From positions 248,001-312,000 of the forward strand of contig NZ_JADQTL010000010.1 of assembly GCF_017168145.1 (NCBI RefSeq): a DNA stretch of 64,000 nucleotides. Direction: 5' to 3'. This document shows positions 17,828 to 26,709 of this stretch, in pieces; position 1 is the first letter of the stretch; every line of letters begins with the position of its first letter. This DNA comes from Anaerovorax sp. IOR16 (GTDB taxonomy: Bacteria; Bacillota; Clostridia; Peptostreptococcales; Anaerovoracaceae). A model generated the notes under the pieces. It was not told the origin of the DNA, made no database searches, and worked only from the letters and a program-made list of their open reading frames with translations. A program made the position numbers and the translations under genes.

Positions 17828-18710
17828 GGTTTTCACCCCCATAATACGCCATAAATATTTCTTCTAATCTTTGCGAAACTACATCAATTCCGATAACCGG
17901 ATGACGATCTAATGCCGATGTCAAAGTTTTTAAATCACCGCTGACTGCAACATCAACCCGATGGTTGTTTTGGAAAACGATATCCAGAGGTTCTTTTGCA
18001 AAAGCAATGGCCTCGGTTTCATTATCAAATGTAATGCTATAAATTTTACGCTGCGCTTTTTTGATTTCTCTCATTTTTTTAACTGCTATCAATCTTCCAT
18101 TTTTAATGATACCAGTTCTGTCACAGGTTCTTTCGATTTCCTCAAAACTATGAGAAGACATTAAAATTGTTTTGCCTTCCTTTTTCTCTGATAATATTAG
18201 TTGTACAAATTTACTCTGCATTAAAGGATCAAGTCCACTAGTTGGTTCATCTAAAATTAACGTTTCAGGATTGTGCATAAAAGCAGATACAATCGCCATT
18301 TTTTGTTTCATCCCCTTGGACATCTTTTTTATTTTTCCCTTGGGATCCAGTTCAAAGTATGCAATAAGCTCATTCATCTTAGTAAAATCTTTCATTCTTC
18401 GTAATTTTGCAATAAACTTAAGATATTCCATTCCATTCATATCTTCAAAAAATGCAATTTCACCAGGTAAATAACCCAGTGTTTTTTGAATTTCTGCACT
18501 ATCCTGACGGCAATTATATTTATCAATTTGACAAAATCCTTTATCTGAATTTAAAAAACCTAAAAGATGTCGAATTGTTGTTGTTTTTCCTGCACCGTTT
18601 GGTCCAAGATAGCCAAATACCTCTCCGCTATTTATTTGCAAATTTAAATCAAATATTCCTTTTCCATTCCCGTAGTCCTTCGTTAAATTGTTTATACTGA
18701 TAACGCTCAT
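17820..18710 (-). CDS. ABC transporter ATP-binding protein (ABC-2 exporter type)
   Basis: This 296-residue ATPase has Walker A GPNGAGKTTT (about 37-46), signature SKGMKQKMAI (a variant of LSGGQ), Walker B LILDEPTSGLD, and an H-loop SSHSFEE. A C-terminal extension of about 85 residues follows, as in exporters of the CcmA/BcrA group. It forms a two-gene operon with the overlapping permease. Confidence 0.92.
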   Translation of the reverse strand: MSVISINNLTKDYGNGKGIFDLNLQINSGEVFGYLGPNGAGKTTTIRHLLGFLNSDKGFCQIDKYNCRQDSAEIQKTLGYLPGEIAFFEDMNGMEYLKFIAKLRRMKDFTKMNELIAYFELDPKGKIKKMSKGMKQKMAIVSAFMHNPETLILDEPTSGLDPLMQSKFVQLILSEKKEGKTILMSSHSFEEIERTCDRTGIIKNGRLIAVKKMREIKKAQRKIYSITFDNETEAIAFAKEPLDIVFQNNHRVDVAVSGDLKTLTSALDRHPVIGIDVVSQRLEEIFMAYYGGENHV

Positions 18711-18841
18711 AAAGATACTCCTTTTAGATTTTTAGATGCTTCTTTTTCTATTAGGTTTCCTTCTTATTTATAAAATAATCAAAATTATAATTATTTAAAT
18801 GAAGTTAAGATGCTAACAGGACATTAGAATTTCTATATAAC

Positions 18842-18886
18842 AAAACGGATAAGCAATTAATCTCAATTCGCTTATCCGTTTTTTCT
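18842..18886 (-). terminator. Terminator after the 155-residue membrane protein gene
   Basis: AAAACGGATAAGC (18842-18854) pairs with its exact complement at 18870-18882. T-rich sequence follows on both strands, so it can work in either direction. Confidence 0.8.
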
Positions 18887-18959
18887 TTGCTTTATTTATA
18901 ATAATCTTGATTACCTTTCAATCCACTCAAGCTTTAAAAACATTCTTGTCTTCCATTTA

Positions 18960-19427
18960 TTAAATTATCGCTATGAGTAAATTTGCATTATAGTAAATTA
19001 CAATAGGAATCGATAACAGAATTAAATAAACTTTTATTTTTACTGACTGAATCATATGGAATCTGGCCAAAAGCCATATAGTAATCAAGCTTGCCGCCAA
19101 TGCGATCCATAAAAAAACAAAATATACGTCCAATATTAAAAGGTTTGTATTTGGAGGCAACCCGAATATACCCAGTCCGATAAATAAAAATAAAATCATC
19201 CTTGAAACAAATAAGAATAACCCAACCGAACTGAATCGCTTAAAATATTCTTTCTTCCAATTATTTTGGAAATCTTCGGGGCTTTTTTTACGAACCAAGA
19301 AGATTGCCACTGAAGCAATTATCAGTTCTATTAGCAAGTGAATAAGAACAACAAACTCTGCTCCTGTCCATAAAACGACATCCCACCAATCAGAAATGCC
19401 AAATAAGAATCTTTCTAGCATCGTCAA
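18960..19427 (-). CDS. Unknown four-helix membrane protein
   Basis: This protein of about 155 residues has four predicted membrane helices (near residues 20-45, 65-90, 97-120 and 130-153) with a basic loop after the first. AAGGGGGG precedes a TTG at 19427; ATG 19421 is possible but rather far from it. I recognise no family. It is monocistronic, with its own terminator. Confidence 0.6.
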   Translation of the reverse strand: MTMLERFLFGISDWWDVVLWTGAEFVVLIHLLIELIIASVAIFLVRKKSPEDFQNNWKKEYFKRFSSVGLFLFVSRMILFLFIGLGIFGLPPNTNLLILDVYFVFLWIALAASLITIWLLARFHMIQSVKIKVYLILLSIPIVIYYNANLLIAII

Positions 19428-19602
19428 AATAATCCCCCCTTATAAGAACAATGTATTAATGCAATTAGGTATATTGTTATGCACGATAACTTCTTTAAAT
19501 AGCTCTATAGACATTATTACAAATTATAGTAAAACATACAACCTAATAAACTATTATCAACTACCTTGTGTACTTTTTGTGTTTCTCTTCTTTCATTATG
19601 AC

Positions 19603-19636
19603 ATAAAAAAAACAGAAGCTTTTACCTCTGTTTTTT
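19603..19636 (-). terminator. Terminator after the helical protein gene
   Basis: AACAGAAG and CTCTGTT form a short stem, followed on the minus strand by eight T residues. The interval 19428-19602 holds no recognisable gene. Confidence 0.7.
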
Positions 19637-19667
19637 CACTTGGCGGAGAATAGTCCCCTTTCGGAGA

Positions 19668-20270
19668 TTACTTTAATTTTTTATATATATTTGGATTTTG
19701 AGCTAAAAAAATAATTCCTCTTGCCATATAATTTGACATTAAAAAATTAATAGTTTCAAGCTCTTTAAGTAGTTTTTTTTCAGTTTCATGATCACCTTGT
19801 ATCACAGCATTGATTTCATCTATTTTAAATTTAATATATTGATAAAGTAAATATTTCCATTGGTTTTCATCCCAATACACATTAATCTTTGCAAGAAATG
19901 ATGATATTTCATCCGCAACTTCATACCATTTAATTATTCTTGAATTGGCCAATACTTCATCACCATATTTAATAGGCTCAACTACTTCTATTATTGCTTT
20001 AAAAAAATCAAAAAATAGTTTTTTCATAGTCTCTGCAACTTGAGTACCAAAAAATATACTGAATAAGTCATAAACTTCAGAGGGTAAATCATCATTCAAC
20101 ATGCTAGTAGTAAGTGATAAGTTTGGCGTATCATAAATATAGGCCCTTATATATGCTCTAACCCATATGGCAATTCTTATCCATAATTTTTCAAAAGTAT
20201 TGATTATATTCATCTGATCATACGAAATGTATTTTTCATTCGGTATACTTTCTTGATTCTTATAAATCAT
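19668..20270 (-). CDS. All-helical protein of a Firmicutes family often mislabelled acetylglutamate kinase
   Basis: The 200 residues are predicted helical. They follow a pattern I recall from small Bacillus/Clostridium proteins that databases sometimes call acetylglutamate kinase: LW-x(5)-WVRAYI near residue 30, FFGTQVAE, a KYGDE turn, WYEVADEISSFLAKINVYW, then MSNYMARGI near the end. No nucleotide-binding motif is visible, so the kinase name is not supported. It has an AGGAG ribosome site. A palindrome lies just upstream at 20296-20319, and an IS element has inserted there, separating the gene from its original upstream DNA. Confidence 0.65.
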   Translation of the reverse strand: MIYKNQESIPNEKYISYDQMNIINTFEKLWIRIAIWVRAYIRAYIYDTPNLSLTTSMLNDDLPSEVYDLFSIFFGTQVAETMKKLFFDFFKAIIEVVEPIKYGDEVLANSRIIKWYEVADEISSFLAKINVYWDENQWKYLLYQYIKFKIDEINAVIQGDHETEKKLLKELETINFLMSNYMARGIIFLAQNPNIYKKLK

Positions 20271-20294
20271 TATACTCCTCCAAAGATTTAAAAA

Positions 20295-20320
20295 TAGTTC
20301 ATATATTAATATATGAACTT
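20295..20320. repeat. Left 26-bp target-site duplication containing a 24-bp perfect palindrome
   Basis: These 26 bases are repeated exactly at 21909-21934, flanking the IS element. Positions 20296-20319 read the same on both strands (arms AGTTCATATA / TATATGAACT around TTAA). The position just before the ribosome site of the 19668-20270 gene suggests it was an operator or promoter element. Confidence 0.9.
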
Positions 20321-21908
20321 CAGACTGTAGACAAAATACCTTGCTAAATTTATATTCTTATAATTTCTGCAAGGTATTTTCTATTTTTTCTATAAAGCTT
20401 TTAAAAAAAGAAAAAATAAAAGGATATCTCTATGCCATTTGATTCCTTCTTTCAGATTTATGAATCCATGTTGCTAGTTTTTTTAGATTCATGGACGCAA
20501 AAAGAAGATTCAGTTCCATTTCTATCTTCTGAATCCCTCGATATTGTGTATAACGCATATTATGTTTTTCTTTTGCATCGGCAAAGACTCGCTCAATGGT
20601 TTGACTCCGTAGTTTGTAAAGATCTCGATACTTTGGAGTATGACGAATGTCCTCACATTGCTCTATGTAGTTTTCCCATATATGACGTGTGACTACTTTT
20701 ACATGGTCTTTACTTGCTGTGCATTCTGATAAGGAAGGGCAACTCTTGCAAATTTCTCCTTTACTCTTATATTCCCGATACCCTTCTCTATTTGTTGTAG
20801 TATAGTTTAACACTTGGTTTTCTGGGCATACAAAGCAATCATAGTATTCATCATAAGCATATTCGTGTTTTTTAAAATAACCATTTTTTGTCATAGGTCG
20901 TTTGTATGGTAGGATAGGAATTCGTTTATCTTTGAGTATTTCTCTAGCAATTGCAGGTGTTTTATATCCGGAATCCATTACAATATTTTTTACACCTTTA
21001 TATCTTTTTACTTTTTCATAAATCTTTGGGAATGCAACTGAGTCATGTACATTTCCTGGATTTGTATGAAAAGCAAGTATGTAATTGTTTCGATCGCAAG
21101 CTACATTTGCAGCATAAGCAAATACTACCTTATGCTTTCCTTTATGAAATACACCGCAATCCGGATCTACGGTACTTTTCTTGATTACTTTTGTCTTTTC
21201 TTTGGCTTCCGTTTTTTTTTACAAGCTTGTTTTCCTCGTTCAATGCGATCTTCGTTAATTTCTTTCATTAGTTCTTTTTCATAGTATTTAACGGATTCCA
21301 AAACGGTTTCTTTTTCACTGTTATGGTTATTTGCACTTGCTTTAATATGTGTACCGTCAATGAAAATGCTTTCTGAATTAATGAATTCATATTCCATAAT
21401 TTCAGCAATGACTCTTTGAAAGATTTGTTCGAATAAGTCAGTATTTTGAAACCGACGAGAGTAGTTTTTACCAAAGGTAGAAAAGTGAGGAATTTCTTCC
21501 TCTAAACTATAACCAAGATACCATCGATAAGCTACATTCGTTTGAATTTCTTTAATGGTCTGCCTCATGGATCGAATACCAAAGGTATATTGAATGAGGG
21601 TAATTTTAATTAAGACGACAGGGTCGATGCTTTCTTTTCCCACATCAGAATACAAATCTTTTACAAGGTCATAAATGAAAGAGAGATTAATCGCAGTATC
21701 TATCTTACGAATAATATGATCTTGTGGAACAAGAGAATTCAAGGTTACCATTTGAAATTGATCACGACCTAATAAATCTTTCTTACCCATCATAAAGCAA
21801 ATACCTCCATGTATTTATACATATATTTTACCATAAATACAATAAAATGTATTACATTATGTAAAAAAAACTGTAGGCAAAGATAGAGATATCCTTGTCT
21901 ACAGTCTG
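20321..21908 (-). mobile_element. IS1182-like insertion sequence, 1588 bp
   Basis: The element is bounded by inverted ends CAGACTGTAGACAA (20321-20334 and the complement at 21895-21908) and by a 26-bp direct repeat containing a palindrome. IS1182 members are known to insert into palindromes with long duplications. It encodes a transposase in two frames. Near its left end is a perfect 12-bp hairpin (20333-20344 with 20369-20380), a probable transcription stop. A further repeat, AAGGATATCTCTA, occurs near 20421 and in inverse next to the right end. Confidence 0.88.
20430..21793 (-). CDS. IS1182-family transposase in two frames, joined by a -1 shift at A9
   Basis: Residues from 21793 to 21185 (203 codons) hold the N-terminal DUF772-like domain (LVPQDHIIRKID, FGIRSMRQ, HFSTFGKNYSRRF) and the first catalytic aspartate in FIDGTHIKA. 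That frame ends soon after a run of nine A (minus strand; 21212-21220). A -1 slip there enters the frame that reads on through STVDPDCGVFHKGKH, VFAYAANVACDRN, the second aspartate in VMDSGYKTP, a CPxxxxC cysteine cluster, and the glutamate region RSQTIERVFADAKEKHNMRY to 20430. The joined product is about 454 residues, the normal size. The shift may be programmed or a mutation. Confidence 0.82.
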
Positions 21909-21934
21909 TAGTTCATATATTAATATATGAACTT
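21909..21934. repeat. Right 26-bp target-site duplication with palindrome
   Basis: This is an exact copy of 20295-20320; the palindrome is 21910-21933. Downstream, 21935-22036 contains AT-rich sequence with no gene that I can see; it is probably the former upstream region of the 19668-20270 gene. Confidence 0.9.
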
Positions 21935-22036
21935 ATAAGCTTATATATCATATGATTTGACGTTATGTTAGCATCCTTTTAGGACTCCTCTCCCCTATTC
22001 TCAGTATATCGCTCGGTTTTAATATTAATCACTAAT

Positions 22037-22261
22037 TTATTTGATTATTATGATGAAGTATTACAAGACATTGAATCTGTTACAAACATTGATTTTTCAA
22101 CAAAAATAAGAACTCTACAACAAATTAAAAAAATAATTTCAGAAACGAAAAAATAGGCCTATTACACTACAAAAAAATGCAAAAAACGAAACCCTTGAAA
22201 CCCACTAATTCCAGTGTGTTCAAGGGTGTTTTTTATCTATTTTGTTGCAAAACTTAAGATA
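22037..22261 (+). mobile_element. Solo 3' remnant of an IS1634-like element
   Basis: These 225 bases are nearly identical to 24793-25017, the end of the complete element: the last codons of the transposase, its stop, a strong hairpin terminator and the right inverted end TTGTTGCAAAACTT. The few differences (for example GAATCT/GAATCC, GTGTGTTC/GTGCGTCC) show that the copy is not brand new. The rest of that copy is gone. The following 22262-22461 holds no recognisable feature. Confidence 0.9.
22188..22234 (+). terminator. IS-borne terminator in the remnant
   Basis: ACCCTTGAA...CCCACT pairs with AGTGTG...CAAGGGT, followed by TTTTTT. The same structure is at 24945-24990 in the larger copy. Confidence 0.75.
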
Positions 22262-22461
22262 CCATGCACTTTTGCTTTTTTCAAACAAAACTCAAAACTC
22301 TAATACTTTTTCACTCTTCCAATTTTCCACCAAAAAATTTAATTCTAATTCAGGTGACATCACTCTACCTGCGAATTCATACACAGTACGTTCCCATCAA
22401 AAAACCGAGTAGAGAAATGAATTCTTACCCGGCTTTTTCAATTCTTTTTTGCATTTTCTTT

Positions 22462-23061
22462 TTACCAGAATGGAAGATCGGAACATCTTGAAAAACGATC
22501 ATATGGGTCGCTTTCTATGAACGCTAATGTTTCCTCCATCTCCGCAGGTGTTAAATCACCAGAAGAAATCCATTCCGTTTGCACGTTGTTTGATTGAGGA
22601 TCAAACTCATGTACCCACTCTTTCGTAGATTCCCATTGCAAGCGAATGTGATATTTTAAAACTTTATCCAAAGGTATATTGGTTGCATTGTACAGAAACC
22701 ATCTTTTTTCTAAAAAGTAAAAATGGCGATCTTGCTTTGTAACAGACTGGATTTCTACTCTTACACTTTCTCCGTTTTCTGCTTCTAAATAAATACATCC
22801 TACACAATGCAATCCAACATTCTCCTCTCCGTCAAATGTCAAATAAGCATTATAATCGATTTCTTTTGGTAAATAAAAAGACCAATGTTCCGAGGAATCC
22901 AACAATTCCACCGATGAAAAAGAGCATACATCACGAAAAGCGGCCCTCGTTTGAAAAAAACCATTGAGCCAAAGAAAAAGAATCAGGACAATAAATATAA
23001 CAAGTAACATGCGTAATATGTTTTTCTTTGAAAAATCTACATCGTAATTCTGAAATTTCAT
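22462..23061 (-). CDS. Unknown membrane-anchored extracytoplasmic protein
   Basis: The 199-residue protein has an N-terminal helix (about residues 15-33, ILRMLLVIFIVLILFLWL) and then a soluble outer domain with no motif that I recognise. It is rich in acidic residues and ends DPYDRFSRCSDLPFW. No strong ribosome site precedes the ATG. It is trapped between two IS copies, so it may be relic or cargo DNA. Confidence 0.55.
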   Translation of the reverse strand: MKFQNYDVDFSKKNILRMLLVIFIVLILFLWLNGFFQTRAAFRDVCSFSSVELLDSSEHWSFYLPKEIDYNAYLTFDGEENVGLHCVGCIYLEAENGESVRVEIQSVTKQDRHFYFLEKRWFLYNATNIPLDKVLKYHIRLQWESTKEWVHEFDPQSNNVQTEWISSGDLTPAEMEETLAFIESDPYDRFSRCSDLPFW

Positions 23062-23176
23062 ATTAACTCACAAATTTAAATGCTAACTAAAAAAGAATAT
23101 GCATCTGATAATACTTTAGAAAATAATTTTTTCATTACAAACCCCTTTCATATTGAGAAATATTTTATACTTAGTA

Positions 23177-23357
23177 TTATACCCCGCTTCTTTGAAGAGT
23201 CAATAGTTTCTGAATTTTTTTAAAAATATAATTATTTGAATATTTTTCTTTTTTCAACGCTCGTGCTTTTTCCAAAAATGCGTTTGCCACCTTTGGATTG
23301 GAATAAAAATGAATGTGCGGATACCCCACCATCATATGGTCATTGGTTATCATGCCG
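23177..23357 (-). pseudogene. 3' fragment of an unknown gene cut by the IS1634-like element
   Basis: About 60 codons (FGMITNDHMMVGYPHIHFYSN...KKIQKLLTLQRSGV) run from the IS boundary to a stop. The upstream codons lie within the IS inverted end, so the original N-terminal part is missing and is not found on the other side of the element. The protein family is not recognised. Confidence 0.6.
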
Positions 23358-23448
23358 AAGTTTTGCAACAAGTATATATTCATATTTTTATGGCAGTTTT
23401 ATATATTTTATGGTATAATTGTTATATAATGTATATAAAGGGAATATT

Positions 23449-24912
23449 ATGTTTTTAAAGAAAACCAAAAACAACAAAACTGGGCGAACATACTTTTCAG
23501 CAATAGAAAGTTATAGAGATAAGGAAAATAATAAATCTAAAAAGCGAACCGTCATACTCTTGAAATCGATAAATTCTTAATAAATAGGCAACGATCTACT
23601 AAAATTGAAGCAAACACTAATGACATTATGAAGTTACTGGTTTACTCTAGGCTCTTATGTCCTAGTGACAAATTATACCCTAGACGATGTTTATAGAGCG
23701 CTTAGTTTTTTCAACGAAAAAGGCAATGAACTCCAACTTTGGATGAACGAAAAGATTAAGGCAAACTATGTCCGTGATACCAGTTTAGTTTATTATGATG
23801 TGACAAACTATTACTTTGAATCTGAAAAAGAGGATGACTTTAGACGCAAAGAGATCTGTAAAGAACATCGCCCTAATCCGATTGTTCAAATGGGACTTTT
23901 TATGGATACCAATGGTATTCCAATTACATATGACCTTTATTCTGGAAACACCAATGACTGTCTGACTTATAGACCAACATTTTCTCGTATGAAAAAAGAG
24001 TTTGAATTAGGTAAAGTTATTGTCGTAGCCGATAAAGGTATGAATACCGGGGATAATATCTACTATACCCTTTCTGCAAAAGATGGTTTTGTATTTAGCC
24101 AAACGGCACGTGGTGCCAATAATGAACTCAAAGAATACATCAAAAGTAATTTAGACTATCAATGGTATGGTGAAGACTATAAATGCAAAGAAAGAGAATA
24201 CCCAACAGAAATTTGGATAACTACAGAGTCCGGTAAAAAAATAAAGAAAACAATTGATGTAAAGCAAGTTGTCTTTTACAGCAAAAAATATGCTATCAAA
24301 GCCCAAATGGATAGAGCAAAAGCGATTGAAAAGGCAAAAAAACTTATTCAATCACCTTCAAGCTATAATCGTTCTACTTCATATGGTGCTGCTGGTTATG
24401 TCAAAAACCTTTCTTTTGTAAAGGGAACAGGTGAGATTGCAGACACAAGTTCACTTGTACTTGATGAAGAAAAAATTAGAGAACAAGAAGCGTTAGATGG
24501 TTACTATGTAGTAGTAACCAGTGAATATAAGAAAACAGCAAGTGAAATTATTGATATATATCGTGGATTATGGAAAATTGAAGAATCTTTTAAAGTAACA
24601 AAGAGTGATTTAGAAACCAGACCGATTTATTTATCAACAAAAGAGCATATAAAGGCTCATTTCCTAACATGTTTTATTGCATTGGTATTAGCTAGAATAC
24701 TAGAATTCAAATTAAATGGTAAATACAGCATTACCAAGATGATAAAAAGTCTAAAGAGCTGTAGCTGTACAAACATTGATCGAAACTACTACTTATTTGA
24801 TTATTATGATGAAGTATTACAAGACATTGAATCCGTTACAAACATTGATTTTTCAACAAAAATAAGAACTCTACAACAAATTAAAAAAATAATTTCAGAA
24901 ACAAAAAAATAG
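23449..24912 (+). pseudogene. IS1634-family transposase, frameshifted and internally deleted
   Basis: ATG 23449 starts the usual N terminus (MFLKKTKNNKTGRTYFSAIE...KKRTVILLKSI) but that frame stops at about 23580. The expected continuation (NDIMKLLVYSRLLCPSDK) is in another frame and breaks again near 23670, where about 30 residues expected before TNYTLDDVYRALSFF are missing. From 23665 a 415-codon frame holds the DDE core: D in YYDVTNYYFE, D in VVADKGMNTGDN, and E in YRGLWKIEESF. At least two lesions make it unlikely to be active. Confidence 0.82.
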
Positions 24913-24944
24913 GCCTATTACACTACAAAAAAATGCAAAAAACG

Positions 24945-24990
24945 AAACCCTTGAAACCCACTAATTCCAGTGCGTCCAAGGGCGTTTTTT
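24945..24990 (+). terminator. IS-borne terminator
   Basis: ACCCTTGAA-ACCCACT pairs with AGTGCGTCCAAGGGC and is followed by GTTTTTT. It ends transcription leaving the transposase gene. Confidence 0.75.
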
Positions 24991-25109
24991 ATCTATTTTG
25001 TTGCAAAACTTAAGATATATGTATTAAATTTAGCATATTTCGACATATAAATCAAATTTACTAGCTTTTTTAAAAATATTCTATAAACAAAAAAGCACCT
25101 TTTTAGAGC

Positions 25110-26135
25110 CTATACCCATTTAAAGAATCTAGAAGTAATTGTACCAAATACAAAGTTTTTAAATGTTGTTTCTGATTGATAGGGTGGTGCGTCTATTCCT
25201 GCATATGCAATCAAAGCCTTGCTGCTATGAAATCTTCGAACATCACCAATTTCTGCGATTAGTTTTGGCGCTAATACGTCTCCAACGCCGCCCATAGCCC
25301 TTACCACAGGGTATTCTGGCAACCTCTTGGCGAGTTCTTTCATCTGTGTTAAAATACTTCTTAAGGTAGTATTGACTTGCCTTAATACACCAACCGACTG
25401 CTGAATCATAATCTGCGTTGATTCCATTTCAGCAGGCAATGTAGGGATACCATCTTGTGCCAGGGAATAAATTTTGACGGCTTTATTCTGGTTCTGATGA
25501 TATCCTTTTTCTTTTGCCCAAGCTAAATAGCTATTAATAAAATCCTTCTCTGACAGCTCCGCTATATTATCGAAATGCCAATACACTTCTACAAAATCCG
25601 ATAATTTATCTTTACCTGTTGAATCCTGCCATCCTCTTAGCAGATTTTTAATGCCAGGCATTGTATAGTCCAATAAATGTGTCAAGCACTGTACACTCTC
25701 TATTCTCATTCTCATATAGTGTGAATACTGTCTACCTAATATTTTAAGTTCTTGATAAATACCTTCTGATATTTCGTAATTCTTGAGTCTAAACCAGTGA
25801 TCAACCCCGTAATTTGCTATCGCAATGGAATCTCTCCTATCCGTTTTTACAGTTCTAAGACCTTGGCTTCTGTATTGCTTCATTTCAAATGGATTGATTA
25901 CAGCTACAAAAATTCCTCGCTCCTGTAGAAAACTGAGCACTGGAAGATGATAGATTCCTGTCGCCTCAATTACAACTTTAACTTCTTCATTAAATTTCAA
26001 AAGCATGGATGATAGTTCAGATAAAGCTTTATCTGTGTGCTTTACTTCGAAGGGTGCACAAATTATTTCTCCATAGGGTTTTAAAATACAAGTCATACTC
26101 TTTCCTTTTGAAATATCAATACCTACACTAATCAT
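25110..26135 (-). pseudogene. IS110-family transposase, C-terminally truncated
   Basis: The 341 residues carry the N-terminal RuvC-like DEDD set: D7 (GIDISKG), E57 (VVIEATGIYH), D99 and D102 (KTDRRDS). The Transposase_20 region includes RAMGGVGDVLAPKLIAEIGDVRRF and AYAGIDAPPYQS. After that point the sequence departs from the family and stops within 20 residues, so the usual tail of some 60 residues (GTKRKISKRGSSYLR-like) is missing. The element has probably lost its right end and is likely inactive. Confidence 0.82.
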
Positions 26136-26330
26136 TAATTGCTATGCCTCCCAATCTAAAAATATTTGTAATTGTCCCATCCACACTTATTACAGTTCAT
26201 TTTAGTTCGTTACACGAAAGCTCATCTATGAGTTCCAACCTGCTTAATCGAATGTTTATAATAAGGGGTTTTTTATGACGGATGTATAAATCCAAAAACA
26301 GACTCGCCATACCAATTACTTCCCTTTATT
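26136..26330 (-). other. Left non-coding end of the IS110 element; possible bridge RNA region
   Basis: There are about 200 bases without coding sequence before the transposase. IS110-group elements encode a structured bridge RNA in this position that pairs with donor and target DNA. Short self-complementary stretches occur (AGCTCATCTATGAG; CCTTATTATAA near AAGGGG). The exact element boundary is not evident. The rest, 26331-26438, shows nothing recognisable. Confidence 0.4.
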
Positions 26331-26438
26331 ATAAAAAAATAAGTGCAAATGTTAAATCACTAATAATGTGTTTAACAATTACACTTTTATGGTACTAAAA
26401 ACACTTCCATCAATTCGATAGAAGCGTTGATATTTCAA

Positions 26439-26514
26439 TGGTGGAGAATAGGGGGATCGAACCCCTGACCTTTTGACTGCCAGTCAAACGCGCTCCCAGC
26501 TGCGCCAATTCCCC
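26439..26514 (-). tRNA. tRNA-Ala (anticodon GGC), CCA encoded
   Basis: On the minus strand the acceptor arm GGGGAAT pairs with ATTCTCC, including a G3:U70 pair, the alanine identity mark. The D arm is GCGC-AGCTGGGA-GCGC, the anticodon loop is CTGGCAG inside TTTGA/TCAAA, and the T arm is AGGGG-TTCGATC-CCCCT. The gene encodes its own CCA. 76 bases. Confidence 0.95.
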
Positions 26515-26534
26515 AAATATTTGTTCTATTTAAT

Positions 26535-26563
26535 AATATAGAAAACATTATTTATTTTGTCAA
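26535..26563 (-). promoter_or_regulatory. Promoter of tRNA-Ala
   Basis: On the minus strand TTGACA (26558-26563), a 17-base spacer and TATATT (26535-26540) end about 20 bases before the mature tRNA. Confidence 0.8.
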
Positions 26564-26709
26564 GGCTTCTTATAAAAGGATTTTTTAATCTAATTTTGAT
26601 TCGCTACATCTAAGGTTTTTATCGTATTTATTCTTCTGTTATGGTAAAATATTTTTATAACAAGTTATATCCCACGGACAACCGTTTTTTCGTTGAAAGG
26701 AGACATTTC

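Larger units (their letters stand above)
23358..25011 (+). mobile_element. IS1634-like insertion sequence, about 1.65 kb, degenerate
   Basis: The ends are inverted: AAGTTTTGCAACAA at 23358-23371 and TTGTTGCAAAACTT at 24998-25011. Both right ends in this window continue with AAGATA, so the true boundary may be a few bases further out or the left end may be trimmed. No target duplication is seen. It carries one damaged transposase gene and a terminator. Confidence 0.82.

Noticed and set aside
22264-22491. 75-codon ORF after the IS remnant
   Set aside because: Low-complexity composition and no ribosome site; it overlaps the end of the gene at 22462.
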